In this document: piece by piece, positions 42,601 through 46,604 of the stretch | Numbering within the stretch: position 1 is the stretch's first letter | Layout: each line of letters starts with the position of its first letter | DNA from: Agapetus fuscipes | Taxonomy: Eukaryota; Arthropoda; Insecta; Trichoptera; Glossosomatidae | NCBI GenBank assembly: GCA_951799405.1 | Contig: OX637340.1 | Coordinates: 1,240,001 to 1,304,000 of the forward strand | Direction: 5' to 3' | DNA length: 64,000 nucleotides | Notes under the pieces: model-generated | What the model was told of the DNA's origin: nothing | Database searches by the model: none | What the model saw: the letters and a program-made list of their open reading frames with translations, nothing else | Program-made: the position numbers and the translations under genes

Positions 42601-44940
42601 ACAGAAGCTAAAGCCTCTAAAGATGGGGCTCCATGGTGGACGATCTTATTTATCTGGCTCCGGTGCGACCCACGTTTACTGCGCCAAATCTTGCAGCACC
42701 TTTGAGCTCGACCGCTCTCCGTCGCCTCTAGCCCCCGACTGGTGTCTCGGGTTGCCGAACTCATCCCGAATGAAGCATCGAGAGTCTTCGGGTTATGTCG
42801 GAAACACTCGCGGCTCACCCCTCAGGTAGAGCGAGTCGACGTCACAGCACTTTCTCATATTTTATATGCATAGCAACATAACAGTTTGTTTACATTAAAA
42901 CATTGTTAGTTCAAATCCTACCAGGGTCTCTCGACAACAGCTTTGACCCTGAATCAACAGATAATAATTAATTCATTAGATGACATTGATGATTGTGGCC
43001 AGGCTAAAACAGATAGCTAAATTGCACTCTTATGTTAACATATTTATTCTAAAACCTGGATATAAATATTAATTCATCTTACAGTGTACCAAGAGCCAAC
43101 AGATTTGTATGAGCGCGAATCAACTCCAACCATTTCCGAAGAGGATTATGAAGAGCTCTTGGAGAAACTGAGGGTGGCAGATTTTCTTTACACCGAGTAC
43201 TCTTTGGAAGAAGTGATATACCAGCTTGCTAAGGTACAACACAAATCCTGTAATCAGATGCCACATGTGGATTTTTCTTGAGTGTGCCAGAAAGCATTTA
43301 GAAATAAAAATATCTGTTTGCAGGTGATGTTCTCACAGTCGTTGGCCCGTGGATCAACTGAGGCTCAGATGGCTCTGCAGAAGTTCACAACCTTCTTGGA
43401 AACCGAAGCCGAACAAGGCCGCATATCTCGGGCATTGGAGAAGAAAATATTAGGTATGGAATTAAAAGCGCACAATGGTACAAATACAAAAATTATTACA
43501 ATCTGACTAATAACGAGACAACCTTTTTAGAATTATAGTATTCAGAAATGCCTTATGTTTAAAAGTAAAAGACACCCTTTTTGCTATGTTTATCTTATAC
43601 ACACAAAATATGACAATCGGAAACAAATGACATCAAATTGTAGTACAATGTTCCATATTTGAAATTTTGAATTCAAAAACAGAACCTGTATTTTTGTAGT
43701 TAGGTACAAACCTTGTCTAACTACCTATTACAATAATATTTAAATTTTCCAGATGTCCTGATAGAATCTCTCACGGACACCCTGACGGAACATCCAGAAT
43801 TAGTTTCCGCGGCTCGAGTAGGACTTGGAAGTACCAGCTCCCTTCCATCTGGGAACAAGTGAGCAAATACATTTATAATTACTATACGACGTGTAAGAAG
43901 TTATTTCTTGAAAGCAGTATTTCATAAACCTGATGTTTGCAGAATACTTCACCAGCTTCTTGAACTTGGACCGAATGAGAGTGAAGCTGCTAAGCCTTCC
44001 ATCATTTCTGCATACAAAGATGAAATGGCTAAAGTGAAGAGTTCAAAAAATAAGGTGAGGAAATTATTTGAATCTGATGAAGTACTTTACCTAAATTACA
44101 TAAATACACCTCGATCGTGTAAATCGAAAATGTATGGAATATACAGTGGCACTCCTATTGAGCGATTAAATTTGCATACTTTTTTTGATTTAGTACACAA
44201 TCGAGAGGAGTTAACGCAATATTATACACTCGTTTGCCATCATGGGAAACAAGAAAAACAAAATGAAAGAACAAAAGTAATGGACTTTGACAAAAAAATC
44301 ATCTCAAGTTGTCAAAAAGTAATAATATTATATTGCTTTATTTGGTGACCGCTGTTTTTGTATAAATCCCACCTCAAGAGCCCTCTGTAAGCTTGGTCAG
44401 CGATGTAGAAAGCGCCGATTCTCGAACAAGACCCAGTTGGTGTAAGGCTGATTAATGTTTCAACCCAGCGTAGAGTAAATTTGAAAAAAAAAAATTGACC
44501 AGGATTCAAACGCACACCCTTCCAATCACGAGTCCGAAGTGTGAACCACTAGACAACCGACCGAATAGCAACTGGTTACTACTAAGATGCACATATAGTG
44601 CCAATGTCTTACTGCCTTGTCTGAAACAAGAAAGAAAAAATATTTTATTTTCTGCAGTTCTTAGTTTTTACAAAAACACATCTGGTCATAAAAAATTGGT
44701 CTTACTTTGTGTTGTCAAGATAATAAAAATCTGCATGGGTAGGTACACTAGACAGGATCTTGTCAAAATGATTAAAAGTTTATTTTTAACGTAAAATAAG
44801 CTATAATTACTTAGTATAATAATTGGAGCACTTTTGCATTTCAGGCGCATTGGGAGAAAACCAGGGAACATTCAGTTGGAGAAAATCAGTCAGGACCACT
44901 GCTGATGCCGTCAGTCAAGCGCTTCAAAATGAGCGTTTAA
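3659..44940 (+). CDS. Predicted secreted acidic protein, 14 coding exons, family not recognised
   Basis: Proposed coding exons: 3659-3773, 23180-23241, 29091-29139, 30765-30854, 36109-36281, 37001-37156, 37616-37741, 38236-38379, 38852-39104, 43085-43233, 43324-43453, 43753-43858, 43943-44054, 44845-44940. Every junction has an AG acceptor and GT donor, the phases agree throughout, and the sum is 1761 nt (586 aa plus stop). The start is an ATG with a CCACC context just after an acceptor at 3650-3651, so a 5' UTR intron is likely. Residues 1-20 form a hydrophobic signal peptide (MGFWLTLVLVSAVMMTGHRS), followed by a PQLPQLPQL stretch. The N-terminal half is His/Glu/Ser-rich and low in structure. 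From about residue 216 it becomes helical, with a conserved-looking segment (EYIFWTGDEKGVTLAIEEFL, then REEAIAFLQEIKNNIEYLQ) and Gln/Glu-rich helices to the C-terminus. No transmembrane segment or catalytic motif is visible after the signal. The evenness of the exons argues for a real, constrained gene. Function is not assigned; secretion is inferred. Further small exons inside the 19.4-kb first coding intron cannot be excluded. Confidence 0.8.
3998..4302 (-). repeat. tRNA-derived SINE, family B
   Basis: In element orientation: a tRNA-like head with B box GGGTTCGAATCCCGCC, then GGTGTCAGAAATGATTTTCC, an AAACCGAAACGG-type block, GGGAGCTGGGAAACCC, GCCGGC, GGGGGATAACGCGGCAAGAA, and the 3' end GTGTGGCTTAGTTGCGTTGC. 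The A-box half is degraded here. Confidence 0.85.
4597..4845 (-). repeat. Family-A SINE-like repeat
   Basis: A diverged full-length copy: GTTGCAAAGATATATT at the tail side, then GGTGACATTGGCAAA and GTGGTCAGTCTCATACCAAC at the head side. Confidence 0.7.
4918..4990 (+). repeat. tRNA-derived SINE, family B, 3' fragment
   Basis: CACATGCGATCCCTTCGGGG, ATAACGCGGCAAGAAATTAC, GTGTAGCTTAGTTG: only the 3' end of the family. Confidence 0.8.
5746..5980 (+). repeat. Family-A SINE-like repeat
   Basis: TGACCACGCATACTG head, GTGCCACTGTCACCCCTGTT, CACATGCGGCATGT middle, and CTTAGATTATAGATTATA tail. Confidence 0.8.
6065..8500. other. AT-rich intron sequence, nothing recognised
   Basis: Part of the 19.4-kb first coding intron. 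No domain, tRNA-like box or long inverted repeat was seen. A family-B SINE-like 3' scrap may precede it at about 5985-6060. Confidence 0.5.
8501..8692 (+). repeat. Family-A SINE-like repeat, internally deleted
   Basis: The full head is present (CCTTGACTTATAGGTTGGTA onward). The AGGTTTGG to CATGCGG middle is missing, and the copy ends CTCAGATTATATATTA. Confidence 0.8.
9362..9572 (+). repeat. Family-A SINE-like repeat
   Basis: The head CCTTGACTTATAGGTTGGTA is present; the body is diverged (TGACTACACATACTG, GTCACCTCGGTTTC) and the tail is lost. Confidence 0.75.
9573..9942. mobile_element. Inverted-repeat pair enclosing a family-A SINE copy
   Basis: The arms 9573-9628 and 9884-9942 are near-perfect inverses (TTAATCAAATAAATATACTG, then TTTTATTATTTTATTTTAAA). 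The space between them (about 9650-9862) is almost exactly one family-A SINE copy. Either the SINE landed in the loop of a palindromic element or the pair arose with it. Confidence 0.6.
9648..9862 (+). repeat. Family-A SINE-like repeat, 5'-truncated
   Basis: Begins at GGTTCACTTTGCCAATGTCA and ends in three ATTATAG units. It lies between inverted arms at 9573-9942. Confidence 0.8.
10060..12650. other. AT-rich intron sequence, nothing recognised
   Basis: Several short open frames occur, none with a domain. There is one TTTA microsatellite. No transposon ends were identified. Confidence 0.5.
10908..10940 (+). repeat. TTTA microsatellite
   Basis: A short run of TATTTATTTATTTATTTA. Nothing else is recognised in the surrounding AT-rich stretch. 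Confidence 0.7.
12655..12855 (-). mobile_element. LINE 3' tail fragment
   Basis: The minus-strand translation carries a remnant of the LINE C-terminal signature (FGDRDFKAAAP, then LFKGSLKTHLF). The DNA is close to the remnant at 48.4-48.9 kb, sharing the words AAGGCGCTTGTTCATATGA (GCTTGCTCATATGA there) and a GTGAGTCTTGAGA-like block. Stops and frameshifts show that it is dead. Confidence 0.6.
12910..13152 (-). repeat. Family-A SINE-like repeat
   Basis: Reverse copy: ATCTAATCTAATCC tail side, GCACATGCCGCATGTGAACT, CTTGCCGACCTTTCCT, ending TACAGTATGGGTGGTC. Confidence 0.85.
13283..13500. mobile_element. Foldback element with ~80-bp arms
   Basis: The left arm (13283-13362) and right arm (13421-13500) are about 90% complementary, including AGTAAAGTAAAGTTTAC, GAAAGTATTAAAGAGTG and CAAAATCTGCCGTTTTTGTT. 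A single-arm relative lies at 34476-34535 (GAGTTGCAAAACTTGAGTAA). The open frames seen here on both strands are products of the palindrome and not genes. Confidence 0.7.
14562..14742. mobile_element. Short inverted-repeat element, CGGGGCTATTC family, copy 1
   Basis: The left end CGGGGCTATTCGTAGACATT and the right end, the inverse of AATGTCTAAGAATAGCCCCG, form about 29-bp inverted termini. They are flanked by TAT on both sides, a 3-bp target duplication. Internal sequence matches the copy at 25.06 kb in reverse order (GACAAATCAGCTGTTCACTT block). No coding capacity. Confidence 0.75.
14798..15012 (-). repeat. tRNA-derived SINE, family B, 3'-truncated
   Basis: B box region GGGTTTGAATCCCACCGAGG and body through GGGAGCTGGGTAAACCC; the GATAACGCGG 3' end is missing. 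Confidence 0.8.
15013..15884. other. AT-rich intron sequence, nothing recognised
   Basis: Lies between a family-B SINE and the CR1/L2-group LINE. No coding signal. Confidence 0.5.
15885..18285 (+). mobile_element. CR1/L2-group non-LTR retrotransposon, 5'-truncated, intact RT frame
   Basis: An uninterrupted frame at 15982-18186 encodes about 734 residues of reverse transcriptase with its C-terminal domain. Visible RT blocks are YRPVSNLPFLSKVLERIVS, KRQSAYRKYHSTET, LLDMSAAFDTVSH, SGVPQGSVLGPILFILYT, the catalytic HSYADDWQIYS, KTEILW and RLLGVLLDRNL. The C-terminal region contains RIDYCSTLY, TPLLKKLHWLRFPERV and NFGDRAFRVAGPVEWNRLP. The LSAAFD-type block and an ATT-repeat tail (about 18262-18282) point to the CR1/L2 group. 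No complete endonuclease domain is present. Decayed codons at about 15885-15975 may be the endonuclease end. The frame opens at a GTG after a TAG, so the element is truncated rather than starting here. It lies in the first coding intron of the secreted-protein gene, in sense orientation. Confidence 0.92.
19019..19337 (+). repeat. tRNA-derived SINE, family C, poly(A)-tailed
   Basis: The head GTGGCCGAGTGAGTCAATAA with GGTTCGAGTCTCGTC resembles a tRNA of the Leu/Ser type. A second head-like unit TGGCCACGGCGGTCAAGACG with GGTTCGAGCCACGGC follows, then CTTTGACCATAACATTGACC, AGGTTGGTGAATTGCATTCC and an A run. The two heads again suggest a dimeric SINE. Confidence 0.75.
19458..19715 (-). repeat. Family-A SINE-like repeat
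   Basis: Reverse copy: CTAATCTTATCTAAG tail side, GCACATGCCACATGTGGACT, CCTGAAACAGGGGTGACATT, ending CATACCAACCTTTAAGTCAA. Confidence 0.85.
19716..21666. other. AT-rich intron sequence, nothing recognised
   Basis: Long AT-rich DNA between a family-A SINE and a dimeric family-B SINE. Short open frames without domains. Confidence 0.5.
21667..22166 (-). repeat. Dimeric tRNA-derived SINE, family B
   Basis: In element orientation there are two tRNA-like heads. The first is GGTCCGTAGTTCAGTGGTAA (A-box like), with a GGGGTCAAATCTCGGCGGAG B-box region. The second is ATAGCTCAATTGGTAAAATG (A box) with GGGTTCGATCTCAAGG (B box). They are joined by a linker with GAGCAAATTTG/CGCTGGGTTG-type sequence and CCAGCCTTACAGCAACTGGG. 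The body and 3' end are those of family B. Open frames in it are repeat artefacts. Confidence 0.85.
23252..23515 (-). repeat. Family-A SINE-like repeat
   Basis: Reverse copy with a three-unit ATAATCT tail, CCTGAAACAGGGGTGACATT, and head CCAACCTATAAGTCAAGGAA. It starts 10 bp after exon 2 of the secreted-protein gene and is followed by the RTE element. Confidence 0.85.
23560..25000 (-). mobile_element. RTE-clade non-LTR retrotransposon, 5'-truncated
   Basis: The minus-strand frame runs from about 24998 (VPIYKGKGDKKDCQNFRPIS) through 24898-23627 to a stop. RT blocks visible are FRPISLLSIPGKVF, QSGFMAGRGCVDQIFTLRQL, FVDLEKAFDSVDR, GVRQGCVMSPWLFNIVMD, LLYADDAVLVSDS, LKLNARKTKVLIF and FVYLGCKFEKDG. 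The RTE-type C-terminus follows, with YGSEAWTVSER, RWFGHLERM and GRGRPRKVWKDQI. The endonuclease half is absent. A short 3' UTR and an A/T run end the element near 23570. Family-A SINE sequence follows immediately at 23.25-23.52 kb. It lies in the intron between exons 2 and 3 of the secreted-protein gene, antisense. Confidence 0.93.
25059..25300. mobile_element. Short inverted-repeat element, CGGGGCTATTC family, copy 2
   Basis: The ends CGGGGCTATTCTTAGACATT and the inverse of AAATGTCTAAAAATAACCCCG-type sequence are flanked by CTT on both sides, again a 3-bp duplication. It also contains a second, inner inverted pair (CAAAGCGTGGGC and GCCCACGCTTTG). It lies just upstream of the RTE copy. Confidence 0.75.
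25572..25828 (-). repeat. Family-A SINE-like repeat
   Basis: Reverse copy: TCTTATCTAATCTAAGTTGC tail, GCACATGCCGCATGTGAAC, CCTGAAACAGTGGTGACATT, and head CCAACCTATAAGTCAAGGAA. Confidence 0.85.
26448..26668 (-). repeat. Family-A SINE-like repeat
   Basis: Reverse copy with TATAATCTATAATCTAAGTT tail and a partial internal deletion; head GGTGGTCAGCCGCATACCAA. Confidence 0.8.
26813..26925 (+). repeat. Family-A SINE-like repeat, 3'-truncated
   Basis: Head TTCCTTGACTTATAGG through GTCATCCCTGTTTCAGGG; the repeat stops at AGTTGCAGGTTGCAT. It lies just before the Penelope GIY-YIG fragment. Confidence 0.8.
27016..27330 (-). mobile_element. Penelope-like element fragment with GIY-YIG endonuclease
   Basis: The minus strand encodes the GIY-YIG nuclease end of a Penelope-like element. 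It begins INCNDCQA, then YIGETGRSITTRLKEHARAF, an AFRGRSGYSEMADHCIENDH block (the conserved His-rich part), and AFKALQIHKHRDTIVN. A 4-bp duplication near 27287-27294 (ATAC/ATACAT repeat) shifts the frame between QAIY and IGETGR, so this copy is broken. The reverse transcriptase part is missing. At about 27329 it abuts a Penelope-type tail on the opposite strand, an inverted junction typical of rearranged Penelope insertions. Confidence 0.88.
27329..27440 (+). ncRNA. Penelope tail with hammerhead-like core
   Basis: The core CTGATGA (27329-27335) is followed by a GACC/GGTC hairpin, then GAA and the self-complementary AACGTT followed by A at 27352-27360. This is the layout of a minimal type I hammerhead (CUGANGA, stem II, GAA, stem III, UH) with a very short stem III that could pair only between two molecules. 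One extra U lies between the core and stem II, so catalysis is doubtful. A/T-rich tail sequence with ATAAATTTATCCGTGAAAAT follows. Assignment rests on the adjacent GIY-YIG fragment and on the known presence of hammerheads in Penelope terminal repeats. Confidence 0.5.
28233..28480 (+). repeat. Family-A SINE-like repeat, divergent subfamily
   Basis: Shares with the copy at 45.2 kb the variants TTTTGCCAATGCCA and GGCAGGAGTTGC-type sequence, so the two form a subfamily. Tail is worn. Confidence 0.7.
30145..30438 (+). repeat. tRNA-derived SINE, family B
   Basis: GGATTCGAATCCTACCGAGG, GGGTGTCAGAAAAGATTATC, CCTTAGGGAGCTGG, GACCGGCCCCCTAACC, and CACTATGTGTGTAGC at the 3' end. It lies just upstream of exon 4 of the secreted-protein gene. 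Confidence 0.8.
31055..31832 (-). repeat. Dimeric tRNA-derived SINE, family B, interrupted
   Basis: Same two-headed structure as the 21.7-kb copy. The linker is split at 31473/31743 by a palindromic Penelope-type insertion with a 13-bp duplication. The outer head (31756-31832) keeps B box GGGTTCGAATCCAGGCGGAG. Confidence 0.85.
31461..31755. mobile_element. Palindromic Penelope-type tail insertion with 13-bp target duplication
   Basis: Two perfect inverted arms of 111 bp (31519-31629 and 31634-31744) are separated by a 4-nt loop. The insertion interrupts a family-B SINE. The 13-bp word ATGGTATATTTTT is present on both sides (31461-31473 and 31743-31755), and uninterrupted SINE copies at 22.1 and 57.3 kb show the join without it. 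Each arm holds TGATAATGAC, a spacer, and GTCGAAAGTACTT, parallel to the Penelope tail at 27.33 kb. This supports two tails joined head to head. About 45 bp of other sequence (31474-31518) lies at the left end. Confidence 0.8.
32513..32760 (-). repeat. Family-A SINE-like repeat
   Basis: Reverse copy: ACTAATCTAAATCTAG tail side, ACATGCCGCATGTAGACC, CCTGAAACAGGGGTCTCATT, head GGTGGTCAGCCTCATACC. Confidence 0.85.
33030..33180 (+). repeat. Dispersed repeat with CTCGGTGGGCAAACGTCACA
   Basis: The words CTCGGTGGGCAAACGTCACA, GTGTGGCTAAGGTCCTTAAG and TAACAAAATATTTG recur, more or less worn, at 14.54, 26.70, 28.72, 29.49, 38.61, 45.66 and, in inverse orientation, at 56.46-56.61 kb. I cannot define its ends or class. 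Confidence 0.5.
33960..34178 (+). repeat. Family-A SINE-like repeat
   Basis: TTGGTATGCGGCTGACCACC head, GTCACCCCTGTTTCAGGG, and TTAGATTAGATTATCTTA tail. Confidence 0.85.
34476..34540. repeat. Single-arm relative of the 13.3-kb foldback element
   Basis: GAGTTGCAAAACTTGAGTAA, then GTTTACGG, then AAAGAGTGATTT, matches the arm of the foldback element. The second arm is missing. Confidence 0.55.
35288..35740. repeat. Satellite-like tandem repeat, ~72-bp unit with 30-bp sub-units
   Basis: The unit is roughly AGAGTCAATGTTACAACAAA, CCTTCAACTAACTTACAACA, then TTCCAACTTAGTACAACAAA and CATATCAC. In the middle (about 35577-35665) the 30-bp word CAATGTTACAACAAACCTTC with ATCACAGAGT occurs three times in direct succession. 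An open frame through it is an artefact of the repeat. It lies between exons 4 and 5 of the secreted-protein gene. Confidence 0.85.
37298..37545 (+). repeat. Family-A SINE-like repeat
   Basis: GATAGGTTGGTATGCGGCTG head, GTCACCCCTGCTTCAGGG, CACATGCGGCATGTGTAAG, and CTTAGATTTAGATTAGAC tail. It lies between exons 6 and 7 of the secreted-protein gene. Confidence 0.85.
37960..38190 (-). repeat. tRNA-derived SINE, family C
   Basis: T run at 37960-37975, then GGATTGCAATTCACCAACCT, GCCAGTTGTCTTCATG, GGGTCAATGTTATGGTCAAA, and GACCGCCGTGGCCATAGCAC. It matches the second half of the 19.0-kb copy, between exons 7 and 8. Confidence 0.8.
38410..38525 (-). repeat. Family-A SINE-like repeat, head half
   Basis: CTTTGAAACAAGGGTGACAT, TGGCAAAGTGAAC, CTAATCTATAAGTCAAAG; only the head half is kept. 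It follows exon 8 of the secreted-protein gene closely. Confidence 0.7.
40388..40486 (-). other. Long imperfect hairpin within the CACTG element
   Basis: The arms at about 40388-40431 and 40441-40486 pair over about 40 bp with few mismatches, including perfect GCACATAG/CTATGTGC next to a 9-nt loop. Pairing continues outward through CTTAAGT/ACTGAAG-, ACGTG- and CCCCA/TGGGG-type blocks. This is the size of a precursor hairpin, but expression is unknown. It may be only a structural part of the transposon. The strand given is arbitrary. Confidence 0.4.
41241..42100. mobile_element. hAT-like inverted-repeat element nested in the CACTG element
   Basis: The ends TAGGGATGGGCAAA (41241) and TTTGCCCATCCCTA (42100) are inverted repeats, followed inward by runs of ATATCGATATTTT in inverse orientation. 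The flanking 8-mers GCCACCAC and GCTGACAC match at 5 of 8 positions, weak support for a decayed 8-bp hAT duplication. It contains an RTE remnant. No transposase is seen. Confidence 0.5.
41450..42035 (+). pseudogene. Decayed RTE LINE C-terminal remnant
   Basis: The plus-strand translation, read through stops and frameshifts, matches the C-terminus of the RTE copy at 23.6-25.0 kb: a CTVEMKHLKSMTGK block, then RPRKIRSDQIEEIVKEWDVQ, then RKRRKCMKNVIDM. Many stops show it is inactive. It lies inside an inverted-repeat element (41241-42100). Confidence 0.8.
42903..43035 (+). repeat. Family C SINE, worn fragment
   Basis: TCAAATCCTACCAGGGTCTC, CTTTGACCCTGAATCAACAG and GTGGCCAGGCTAAAACAGAT followed by AAATTGCACTCTT: a diverged relative of family C, just upstream of exon 10. 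Confidence 0.5.
44388..44564 (-). repeat. Family-B dimeric SINE, head fragment
   Basis: The first tRNA-like head (GGGTGTGCGTTTGAATCCTG region) and the linker with CAACTGGGTCTTGTTCGAGA; the second head and body are missing. It is in the last intron of the secreted-protein gene. Confidence 0.7.
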
Positions 44941-45167
44941 GCTAATCATACAATTTCTTATACTTTACCAGTTACTTTCTTGCTTCTAGTCAAATACATA
45001 CATGTTTATTATAGATACTTCACCTGTGTCAAAAAATCCAAGGCCCCTTGTTAGCTTTGTGGATTAATTAATTTGTTTACTATGGAGACCTACATGGTAA
45101 CTTCCTACATCATACTTGAATAACCTATGCATGTATATTTAGCATTATATTATAGGTAGAGCAGTGC

Positions 45168-45415
45168 TTATTCGGTACTCCCCCCGTGCTGTAAAAATTG
45201 GTTCACTTTTGCCAATGCCACCCCGGTTTCAGGGAAAAGCAGCAGGAGTTGCAAGGTTTATATTCATGTGAGGTTTTGTTTATTTGTATGCACGCATGCA
45301 GGATGTGTAGGCGCATATGTAGGCGCGAACCTACATGTGCCTGTCTGTGGGCATGCATTTAATATGAGCCTTAAATGTTAACATATCTTTGCAGCTTAGA
45401 TTATAGATAGATACA
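45168..45415 (+). repeat. Family-A SINE-like repeat, divergent subfamily
   Basis: CCCCCGTGCTGTAAAAATTG, TTTTGCCAATGCCACC, and CTTAGATTATAGATAGAT tail. It is of the same subfamily as the 28.2-kb copy. It lies 230 bp after the secreted-protein stop codon. Confidence 0.75.
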
Positions 45416-45419
45416 ATCA

Positions 45420-46600
45420 TGGTATGCTAAAACAAGTGAACAATCTGACAGAAGTAATAAAATCAGAAACAGCGATGAAGTTGTGACAAAAAGGAGTAAA
45501 AAATTGTACATCCGCAGGGTTGATTTGGAAGTTTGATTGCTCTGGGCCCTGGTTTCCGCAACTGCTATCAGCTGTTGATTGTCATCTGTTTTTTGTGGTT
45601 GCTATGCCAATATAACAAAAGAAAATGGAGTCTGCACGTTTGACAGTTAGAAAACTTGTGACATCATACAGCCAGGTTGCTGGGGCGAAGGCTGATTAAT
45701 ATTTTGTTATCGGTTGACAAGGACCTTAGTTACGGAGACATAAAAAATCAAATATATCCAAGTCGAAAGCGAACCTAATCCGTTGGAATGTTGCAACTCC
45801 GTTTTTTGGTATTTTAATATTTTGAGAAAACAGTGGCTTGATTCAGCACTCCTCGAAGGTCCAGCATTCTGCAAATCAGCTTTACGCTCTTCAATCCAAC
45901 AGGTCTGACATTCTGACATTAGGCAGTCAGAAAAAAGTATGATATAAGTATATTTCTATTGATGAACATGAGAGAAGAATTCATATTTTCCCACATAGAA
46001 AGGCACTGTATAGAAATTACGCACATGTCATTCCAATAATATCAAAGGAAATATGACATATCTGTCCATAATAACACGTAGACAATGGTTATTTCCTACT
46101 TTTACTAGTAGTTATATACACGCTAAAGAATATTTTGTAAGCATTGACTACACTTTTTCTTATAAACAATTACATTGTTTATTAGGGTTATAAAAAGGCA
46201 GCTTGTTAAACAAAAATATGTTTATTAAAGTAAAACGGGGTCAAAACTGTAAATATGAAAAGGAGACAGAGAGAAGGAAAATACACATACTATCTATTTA
46301 TGTATCATAATATCTAATAATGATAAAATGTGGAAATATCAAAGAAAAAATATATTTAAATGTTATTATCTAATGTATTTGTATTAAAATTATACACACA
46401 TATTTCTAAAACAATGTTTACTGTTCATTATATAAAATAAATGGATTCTCATTATTTAAAAGTACAAATTAAAGTTTAGAAATGCAAAAAGGCATTTGAG
46501 ATAAACACGACTTGCAGACTTGTTACTTGTAAAGTGATAATTATGTTTAAAGCGCTTTACAAGAAGCAAGGTGAGAGTAATGGTACAAGTGAGTAATCTA
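45420..46600. other. Intergenic spacer between secreted-protein gene and PCID2 3' ends
   Basis: Holds the 3' UTRs of the two convergent genes. A TTTATT (AATAAA on the minus strand) near 46213-46218 could be a PCID2 polyadenylation signal, although it is about 390 bp from the stop. A worn dispersed repeat may lie at 45.5-45.8 kb. Confidence 0.4.
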
Positions 46601-46604
46601 TATC

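Noticed and set aside
43908..44348. Single long exon reading through 44054 to 44348
   Set aside because: The GTGAGG donor at 44055 and the in-phase exon at 44845 give a better family-like C-terminus; the read-through carries dispersed-repeat sequence (CTCGATCGTGTAAATC-type).
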